Assembly (NCBI GenBank): GCA_023387735.1
Contig: JAEWHP010000031.1
Coordinates: 1-64,000, forward strand
Direction of reading: 5' to 3'
DNA from: Pseudomonadota bacterium
GTDB lineage: Bacteria; Pseudomonadota; Alphaproteobacteria; Rhizobiales; Xanthobacteraceae
Length of the DNA: 64,000 nt
The translations under genes were made by a program, and so were the position numbers. Positions 59,112 to 64,000 of the stretch are shown in pieces. The first letter of the stretch is position 1. Each line of letters starts with the position of its first letter. Below the pieces are notes generated by a model. That model was not told the origin of the DNA and ran no database searches. It was given only the letters and a program-made list of their open reading frames with translations.

Positions 59112-60838
59112 GAGACGTGCTCGCGCGAAGCAACCTGCGGCCTTGCCAGGCATCTTTCGAAAACCTCCCTGCTTTCACCGAATGCGCTGACCGCGCCGCC
59201 CTCCATGATGGCGAGTTTGTCCGTCGCGCCGAGAATTCCGATCCGGTGGGTGATGATGATCACCATGGCATTGGCGGCCTTCATCTGTTCGATGGCGTCG
59301 AACAGCATGCGCTCGCCGAGACTGTCCAGACTCGAGTTCGGCTCGTCGAGGACCACGAGATGCGGGCCGCCGAAAAACGCCCGTGCAAGGCCGAGGCGCT
59401 GACGAAACCCGCGCGGAAGATGGGCGCCATTGCCGGTGACGGCCGTATCGTACGCCTGCGGCAGCCGCATGATCGTCTCGTGCAGGCCGGCCAGCTTCGC
59501 GGCGTCGATCACCTGCCGCAGATCGGCATCCTCCAGCCGCGCGATGATGTCCTTCAGGGTTTCGCCGATCAGATCTATATCCTGCGACAGATATCCAAGG
59601 CGCGAGCCCCCGCCTGAATCCTGCAGCGCCAGAATGTCGGTGCCGTTGAGCAACACCGAACCTGACGTAGGGACAAAGATTCCCGTGAGGATCCTGCCGA
59701 GCGTGGATTTGCCGGAACCCGACGGACCGATGATGCCCAGGCATTCACCGGGCGCGACACTGAACGACACGTCCCTCAACATCCAGTTTTGCGATCCCGG
59801 CGCGGCGACGCCGACATTGCTGACGAGCAGACCGCCCTTCCGCTCCGGGAAGGTGCTGACTTTCGTAACCGCGGTGACGGGAGACATGACGCCGTTGAGC
59901 CGGCGGTAGGCGGCGAGCGCCATCGTGCATGCTTTCCAGCCTGCAACCGCGCCTTCGACGGGTGCGAGCGCGCGTCCGAACAAAAGGGTGGTAGCAAAGA
60001 TGATGGCGGGACTTCGGTTCTGTTCGAGGACGAGCCAGGCGGCAGCGCCCATGACCAGCACCTGGGCAAGCGCCTTCGCGGGTTTCGAAATCAGCATCAT
60101 CTTCTCGTGGCGGCGCTGAACCACCTCCTGCTCGCGCCGCGCATATTGCGCGGCCTGTCGGATCAGGCGCGCGGCGCCGTCGAGCATTCCCATCGCCCGG
60201 ATCACGTGCAGGTTTCCGATCGCCGTGCCGAACCGGCCTTGGCTCCTCGACAACGCGTCGGCCGACCGCGCCATCGGCGCGTCCGTCAGCCGGTCTTCGA
60301 CAAGTCCGAGACCCAGCAGTAAAAGTACGCTGAGCACGCCGATCACGCCGAGCAAGGGATGCACCAGGAAGAGAACGCCGAGGAACAGCGGCGTCCAGAG
60401 CGCGTCGAACAAGGTAGAGCACGCTCCGGACTGGGCGAACTGGCGCAGCATGCCGAGATCGCGATAGGCATCCGACGCCCGCGTCCGGTCGGCATGCGCG
60501 CATTTGAGGCAGGCCGAGAGCGTCGCCGGGTGCAGTTCCTGTTCAAGCCACTCGCCCATCCGTCCCAACGCGGCGCGGCGCAGCGCATCGAGCACGCCGC
60601 CGATCACGACGGTGAACGCGACGATGATGGTCAGCATCAAGAGCGTGTGGCCGCTGCGGCTCGACAGCACGCGATCGTAGATCTGGAGCAGATAGATCGA
60701 CGGCGCGAGCAGCAGCAGATTGTAGATGCAGCTATAGGCGAAAACCAGGCCGAAGGACCCGACGCAGGCCCGCAACGCCGACTGCAACGGCGTCTGCGGC
60801 GGCGACATCGTCTGCAGCTGGAGCGGAGGCATCAGCAT
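59108..60838 (-). CDS. Type I secretion permease/ATPase (PrtD type)
   Basis: A 576-residue ABC exporter half. The N-terminal membrane domain (about 25-320, six helices, LLLLAPSIYLLQIYDRVLSS block) is followed by the ATPase: Walker A GPSGSGKST (371-379), Q-loop Q419 and Walker B LVVLDEP (494-500). The ABC signature reads HLPRGFRQR (473-481) instead of LSGGQRQR. It lacks a C39 peptidase domain, as expected for exporters of C-terminal-signal substrates. It is encoded 112 bases downstream of a glycine-rich protein gene, its probable substrate. Confidence 0.92.
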   Translation of the reverse strand: MLMPPLQLQTMSPPQTPLQSALRACVGSFGLVFAYSCIYNLLLLAPSIYLLQIYDRVLSSRSGHTLLMLTIIVAFTVVIGGVLDALRRAALGRMGEWLEQELHPATLSACLKCAHADRTRASDAYRDLGMLRQFAQSGACSTLFDALWTPLFLGVLFLVHPLLGVIGVLSVLLLLGLGLVEDRLTDAPMARSADALSRSQGRFGTAIGNLHVIRAMGMLDGAARLIRQAAQYARREQEVVQRRHEKMMLISKPAKALAQVLVMGAAAWLVLEQNRSPAIIFATTLLFGRALAPVEGAVAGWKACTMALAAYRRLNGVMSPVTAVTKVSTFPERKGGLLVSNVGVAAPGSQNWMLRDVSFSVAPGECLGIIGPSGSGKSTLGRILTGIFVPTSGSVLLNGTDILALQDSGGGSRLGYLSQDIDLIGETLKDIIARLEDADLRQVIDAAKLAGLHETIMRLPQAYDTAVTGNGAHLPRGFRQRLGLARAFFGGPHLVVLDEPNSSLDSLGERMLFDAIEQMKAANAMVIIITHRIGILGATDKLAIMEGGAVSAFGESREVFERCLARPQVASREHVS

Positions 60839-60905
60839 TGCGGTCTTGCCAAATATCTGAAGTCGGAAACTTCCGCGCCTTTATTCGCAGGCCACGTGAC
60901 AAATT

Positions 60906-60932
60906 GAACCGGCGGCACTGCGCCGCCGGTTC
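60906..60932 (-). terminator. Hairpin between substrate and exporter genes
   Basis: GAACCGGCGGC-ACTGC-GCCGCCGGTTC, a perfect 11-base-pair stem without a T tract, between the glycine-rich protein gene and the ATPase. In type I secretion operons such elements give high substrate and low exporter expression. Confidence 0.65.
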
Positions 60933-60950
60933 ACCCCTCATACGTATCGA

Positions 60951-61469
60951 TCAGCTCAGCAATGAATCGTCGATCTCGAAGTACTTGGCGTGGTTGAGCA
61001 CGTCGTTCAGGTTGGCGGATTCGATGCTGGCCTTGAAGTGGATGTCGCCACCTTCCGCCTTGTTGTGGTTCCCGCCGTCGCCGCCGATGCCGGCCATTAC
61101 CATCTGACTCTGGTCTGCATGGAGCCAGTTGTCCTGGTAGGCCTTCGTGTTTGCTTCGACCTCGGACTTGTTATGGCCGCTGTCGGACTTCTGGTCGCCG
61201 TTCGAATAGGCCTTGCCGCCCTCCGCCTTGGAGTACTTCTCGGCCTTGGCGTTCGCGCCGCCGGCGTCCCAATACGCCTTCTGGCCGACGTGATCGCCGT
61301 TCTTGACGTTGACGTCGGCACCCTCGGCCTTGTTGCTCGGATCGAACTTGATGCTCGGATTGCTGACGATCATGCCCGAGTTGTAACCGTCACCGCCGTT
61401 GCCTGCGCTGTTGCCGCCGGTCGATGCCTTGAACGTGATGGTGTCGGAAGGAAATGATGCCTTGCCCAT
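60951..61469 (-). CDS. Glycine-rich repeat protein, putative type I secretion substrate, 172 aa
   Basis: There is no N-terminal signal peptide. The layout is NSAGNGGDGYNSG (20-32), a Lys/Ala/Asp/Glu-rich middle with repeated KAEG and KAYSNGD motifs (about 45-115), AGIGGDGGNHNKAEGG (126-141), and a C-terminus IHFKASIESANLNDVLNHAK (as 143-162) ending in a hydrophobic/acidic tail (FEIDDSLLS) that fits a type I signal. The terminal modules match those of the larger protein at 61742-62965. No RTX GGxGxDxUx nonapeptide is present. It sits just upstream of the exporter genes. Confidence 0.78.
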   Translation of the reverse strand: MGKASFPSDTITFKASTGGNSAGNGGDGYNSGMIVSNPSIKFDPSNKAEGADVNVKNGDHVGQKAYWDAGGANAKAEKYSKAEGGKAYSNGDQKSDSGHNKSEVEANTKAYQDNWLHADQSQMVMAGIGGDGGNHNKAEGGDIHFKASIESANLNDVLNHAKYFEIDDSLLS

Positions 61470-61549
61470 GTGAGTCTCCCTGATGTGGTTTGCACACTGT
61501 GCGTCCCAATGTGGACGGCAGCGATCTTGGATTTCGCTACCGGATCGGT

Positions 61550-61675
61550 CTAGCCGCCAAAGGTGATGGCATCCGAAGCGAGGTGTACGCCCGAAATGCT
61601 GGCGTCTCCGCCTGCGAACGATCCAGGCAGCGCCAAATGCTGTTCGACGATTTCGGGTGAGGCGGAGAAGCGCAC
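61550..61675 (-). pseudogene. In-frame open stretch after the glycine-rich gene, possible C-terminal remnant or microgene
   Basis: After the TGA at 61744-61742 the same reading frame stays open for 63 codons to a TAG at 61550-61552. The first part reads RACRFDRIETALRVLILTRH; the remainder, from GTG 61675, includes VEQHLALPGSFAGG and ASISGVHLASDAITFGG. The end resembles ITFKAS-type ends of the neighbouring proteins and a hydrophobic-acidic secretion tail. It could be a separate GTG-started 41-residue protein, the former C-terminus of the large protein cut off by a TGA, or chance. Confidence 0.4.
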
Positions 61676-61741
61676 GCCGGGATGGCGCGTCAAAATGAGG
61701 ACGCGCAGCGCCGTTTCAATTCGATCGAAACGGCAGGCGCG

Positions 61742-62965
61742 TCAGGCGAGATGATCCAGCAGTTGAAGGTCCGACAACAGCTGCATGGCGAGATCGCCGC
61801 CATACGCGGTGTTGCCGTGGCCGCCGTCACCGCCGACGCCGGCGATCTGGGTGGCGCTCTGGTCGATCAGGACATGGTTGCTCTGGGTCGCCTCGGCGGT
61901 GGAATTGTAGCCGGCCACCGCAATGTTGATCGGGGCGTAGATCGCAATGTCGATGTCGACGAGGCTGCCGGCGAAATGGCCGTTGCCGCCGTTGCCGGCG
62001 CCGTTTTGGCCGGTCGCGATCGTGTCGGAGCCGATCAGGTCGAAGATGGAAGAGAACAGGTCGGCGCTGCCGCCGGTCGCGGTGTTGCCGTTTCCACCGT
62101 CGCCGCCGACGCCGGCCATCTGATGCGCGGATTGATCGATCGTCACGTCGTTGGTCTGCTCGGCGCGCGCCGTCGAATTGTATCCGGCCACCGCGATGTT
62201 GATCGGGTAGTAGAACGCGAAAGTCGCGTGAACGATGCCGCCATAGGCCTGTCCGTCGCCGCCGTTGCCCGCGCTGTTGTCGCCGGTACCAGTCGCGGCG
62301 GGGAAGACGCCGGGGACGGGTCCGAACGCACCAGGTATGGGCGTGAACGCGCTGACGTCTCCGCCTGATGCAGAATTCCCGTTGCCGCCATCGCCGCCAA
62401 TCCCCGCCATCTGCGTCGCGGATTGATCGAAATGAACGACATTCGTCTGCTGCGCGTCGGCCGTCGAATTGGCGCCGGCTATCGCGACGTTGACCGGGGC
62501 ATAGACCACGACGGGCGCATGCACCATCGATCCGGAGAAATAGCCATCGCCGCCATTGCCGGCGCTGTTGTCGCCGCTACTGAGCCCGCCATGGGCAGAC
62601 CCGAACGCACTGACGTTTCCGCCTGAGGCGGTATTGCCGTTGCCGCCATCGCCGCCGACGCCCGCGATCTGGGTCGCGGACTGATCGAGATAGACGACGT
62701 TGGTCTGATAGGCGCCGGCTGCCGAGTGTGAGCCGCCCTGCGCCACGTTGAGCGGCTCGAACGAAGCGGTGCTGGAGTGGATCATGCTCCCGGAAAAATG
62801 ACCGTTGCCGCCATTGCCGGCGCTGTTGTATCCGGTGTCGGCCGCAAAACCTTGCCACGAATTTCCCGTAGGCAACCACGACAGCGGCGCGTTATGTTCG
62901 GACATGTTCTTGTGGTCGAGATAGACGCCCGGAACGGGGTGGTCCAACGCATTCCAATAATCCAT
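61742..62965 (-). CDS. Glycine/asparagine-rich tandem-repeat exoprotein, putative type I secretion substrate, 407 aa
   Basis: No signal peptide. The ATG at 62965 follows GGTGGGG and is preferred over an in-frame ATG at 63019. Four modules of about 75 residues, spaced 86 to 97 residues apart, each begin NSAGNGGDG (last copy NGAGNGGNG), run through a hydrophobic beta part (VVYAPVNVAIAGANSTADAQ-like), then DQSATQMAGIGGDGGNGN and ASGG. The linkers vary in length and sequence. The short C-terminus LLSDLQLLDHLA may be the export signal. The composition suggests an extracellular beta-solenoid or adhesin-like filament; there is no known family that I can name. Confidence 0.78.
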   Translation of the reverse strand: MDYWNALDHPVPGVYLDHKNMSEHNAPLSWLPTGNSWQGFAADTGYNSAGNGGNGHFSGSMIHSSTASFEPLNVAQGGSHSAAGAYQTNVVYLDQSATQIAGVGGDGGNGNTASGGNVSAFGSAHGGLSSGDNSAGNGGDGYFSGSMVHAPVVVYAPVNVAIAGANSTADAQQTNVVHFDQSATQMAGIGGDGGNGNSASGGDVSAFTPIPGAFGPVPGVFPAATGTGDNSAGNGGDGQAYGGIVHATFAFYYPINIAVAGYNSTARAEQTNDVTIDQSAHQMAGVGGDGGNGNTATGGSADLFSSIFDLIGSDTIATGQNGAGNGGNGHFAGSLVDIDIAIYAPINIAVAGYNSTAEATQSNHVLIDQSATQIAGVGGDGGHGNTAYGGDLAMQLLSDLQLLDHLA

Positions 62966-63133
62966 CGCCGTTGCCCCACCGAAATCGCTTCGCGCCGACT
63001 GGACGGACGCTTCTCGCATTCAACAGGCAATGTCGCCCCGGCAAGCCAAAAAGCCGAGTCGTCAATTCAGGTCGCAAACCTTCGGATGGGTGGACATGAT
63101 ATCGGCTACACCCGTTCGGGTAGGGTCGCGCCG

Positions 63134-63361
63134 TCAGGGGATGTTGTCGTTGCGGCGGTCACCGATGCCATACGGCTTGTTGAGGAAGTAGCTGCGGTTG
63201 CCCAGCGCGGCCTCGGCGTACTGATCGATCGCGACAATGATCGCCTGGACGTGCATATGGCACCACCCTTCCCGTGTCGCCCTGATACGGACCTCCGCCA
63301 GGGCCTTTATCCATGGCGGGTTGTCCGCGTCGCGGTCGTACCATTTGAGCGGTGCTGACAT
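63134..63361 (-). CDS. Small hypothetical protein, 75 aa
   Basis: SAPLKWYDRDADNPPWIKAL, then AEVRIRATREGWCHMHVQAI and IVAIDQYAEAALGNRSYFLN. The Trp/His-containing mix and the NRSYFLNKPY block look like a real folded protein. It overlaps the 70-aa gene upstream by 55 bases and precedes the large repeat protein gene, so it is probably in the same operon. It may be a chaperone or regulator of secretion; the function is unknown. Confidence 0.62.
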   Translation of the reverse strand: MSAPLKWYDRDADNPPWIKALAEVRIRATREGWCHMHVQAIIVAIDQYAEAALGNRSYFLNKPYGIGDRRNDNIP

Positions 63362-63519
63362 CGCTGCTCCCTGTTGATGAAGTCTTCGAACTCTGCCCGC
63401 TTGCGCGAGAGCACAAGCTGCGCCCTCGCGCTGTCCAGGCCGGCTTGACTTAACCGGCGAGCAACCGCCTCCAGTTCGATGATCTGCCGGCGCAGCGCCC
63501 GGACCGGATCATCGCTCAC
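63307..63519 (-). CDS. Small helical protein, 70 aa
   Basis: It opens with a helix-rich region (DPVRALRRQIIELEAVARRL, SQAGLDSARAQLVLSRKRAE) followed by a short polar tail translated in the overlap with the next gene. The start overlaps the end of the gene upstream by 11 bases. The function is unknown. The regular amphipathic pattern and tight packing argue for a true gene. Confidence 0.58.
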   Translation of the reverse strand: MSDDPVRALRRQIIELEAVARRLSQAGLDSARAQLVLSRKRAEFEDFINREQRCQHRSNGTTATRTTRHG

Positions 63520-63793
63520 GGCGTTCAGGCGCCGCGTTCGAGCGCCTCCGGCTCGCGGCGCGGCAATCCATCGTCAGCCGTTCGTCGACATTGAGCAGCC
63601 GTTCTTCGCCGCCGAGCCGGTTACGCTCCGCGATGAGACCGAGCATGACGACCCGCATCGCCATCACGTGCATGGCCCCTTCCGCGCAGTCCTCGCCGCG
63701 GTTGACCCGTTTGCGGACATTATCCTCGGCACCCAGCATCTCGGCACGCAAGAACCTGATTTTCCTACGGATTTCGTTCAATTTGTTCTCCAT
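63509..63793 (-). CDS. Small coiled-coil protein, 94 aa
   Basis: First gene of the minus-strand run. ATG 63793 (ENKLNEIRRKIRFLRAEML) follows GAGGTGGCC; an in-frame ATG at 63820 lacks a ribosome site and abuts the GAAC repeat. The first 65 residues are amphipathic helix (DNVRKRV, LIAERNRLGGEERLL); the tail is Arg-rich. The function is unknown. Confidence 0.6.
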   Translation of the reverse strand: MENKLNEIRRKIRFLRAEMLGAEDNVRKRVNRGEDCAEGAMHVMAMRVVMLGLIAERNRLGGEERLLNVDERLTMDCRAASRRRSNAAPERRER

Positions 63794-63822
63794 GGCCACC
63801 TCGTTGCGGTTGAACTCCATAA

Positions 63823-63837
63823 GAACAAATAAAGAAC
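63823..63837. promoter_or_regulatory. LexA-box-like sequence GAAC-N7-GAAC
   Basis: GAACAAATAAAGAAC fits the alphaproteobacterial SOS box (GTTC-N7-GTTC read from the other strand) with an AT-rich spacer. It lies in the 95-base divergent region, 29 bases before the 94-aa gene and 51 bases before the DUF3072 gene. With eight fixed bases, about two chance matches are expected in 64 kb over both strands, so location is the main support. Confidence 0.45.
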
Positions 63838-63888
63838 AAATTTCAAGTTAAGAGTTCAACCCGAAGCAAAGAATCTTTGGAGCTCCCA

Positions 63889-64000
63889 ATGACTCGCCTG
63901 CCCGACCAGCTTGATGCGCCGATGACACCCCGCCAGTTGGCGACGCTGCGCACACTCAGCGCCGAGGCCTATCAGCCAAAACTGTTCGAGAAGAATCTGA
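63889..64000 (+). CDS. DUF3072-domain protein, 3' truncated by the window
   Basis: Only 37 codons are visible. After a short head (TRLPDQLDAP), MTPRQLATLRTLSAEAYQPK and LFEKNL match the DUF3072 pattern (an M-T-x-x-Q helix, TLSEEA, then LTKAEAS-type continuation outside the window). Members are small, soluble and of unknown function. GGAGCTCCCA precedes the ATG. It is divergent from the small-gene/secretion operon. Confidence 0.7.
   Translation, partial: MTRLPDQLDAPMTPRQLATLRTLSAEAYQPKLFEKNL

Noticed and set aside
61742..61744. Selenocysteine insertion at the TGA of the large repeat protein
   Set aside because: The codon is at the end of a glycine-rich exoprotein with no redox motif, and no SECIS-like hairpin was recognised directly after it.
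61742..62965. Tandem similarity within the repeat protein read as a CRISPR array
   Set aside because: The unit is about 260 to 290 bases, coding and imperfect, with no short direct repeats and spacers.

Overview
The window is high-GC chromosomal DNA from an alphaproteobacterium, most likely Bradyrhizobium or a close relative. This rests on gene content (phasins, PdhS-type kinase, GcrA-like protein, Irr-type iron boxes, tripartite tricarboxylate transporter, many ABC uptake systems), on a tRNA-His lacking the G-1:C73 pair, and on dispersed palindromes of the ATTCCGGGTTCG type. It is mostly core and ordinary accessory DNA. No prophage, IS element or CRISPR array is visible.

Region 1 to 16 kb: the 3' part of carA, a thioesterase, a cupin, a protealysin-like M4 protease with its emfourin-type inhibitor, a DUF1254 protein, Dps, a methyltransferase, an odd tRNA-Cys-like gene, carB with a terminator-like hairpin in its leader, greA, DoxX, an Lrp/AsnC regulator, trxB and a LysR regulator.

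Region 16 to 31 kb: a candidate small RNA between terminators, a DapA-like aldolase, two small membrane proteins, a ParA-like ATPase, a HWE histidine kinase, tRNA-His, two phasins, a large PdhS-like kinase, a metallophosphoesterase overlapping a cyclic-nucleotide-binding protein, and a complete tctCBA operon.

Region 30.5 to 49.6 kb: an iron(III) ABC uptake pair preceded by two Irr-box-like sites, a two-subunit CoA-transferase, an AsmA protein, a fused Baeyer-Villiger-type monooxygenase/esterase, a four-helix membrane protein resembling a phage family, and a six-gene operon (acyl-CoA synthetase plus a full branched-chain-type ABC importer) that probably imports and activates an organic acid.

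Region 49.6 to 64 kb: a GcrA-like protein, small proteins, a Gfo/Idh/MocA oxidoreductase, a TPR protein, a small secreted NPYTK-repeat protein, an orphan ABC binding protein and a response regulator with a degenerate receiver. It ends with a minus-strand locus: three small overlapping genes, two glycine-rich repeat proteins and a type I secretion ATPase/adaptor pair. A GAAC-N7-GAAC sequence, the alphaproteobacterial LexA-box pattern, lies at its divergent promoter. This locus is the best candidate for an undescribed system: a dedicated exporter for non-RTX glycine/asparagine-rich modular proteins, possibly damage-responsive.
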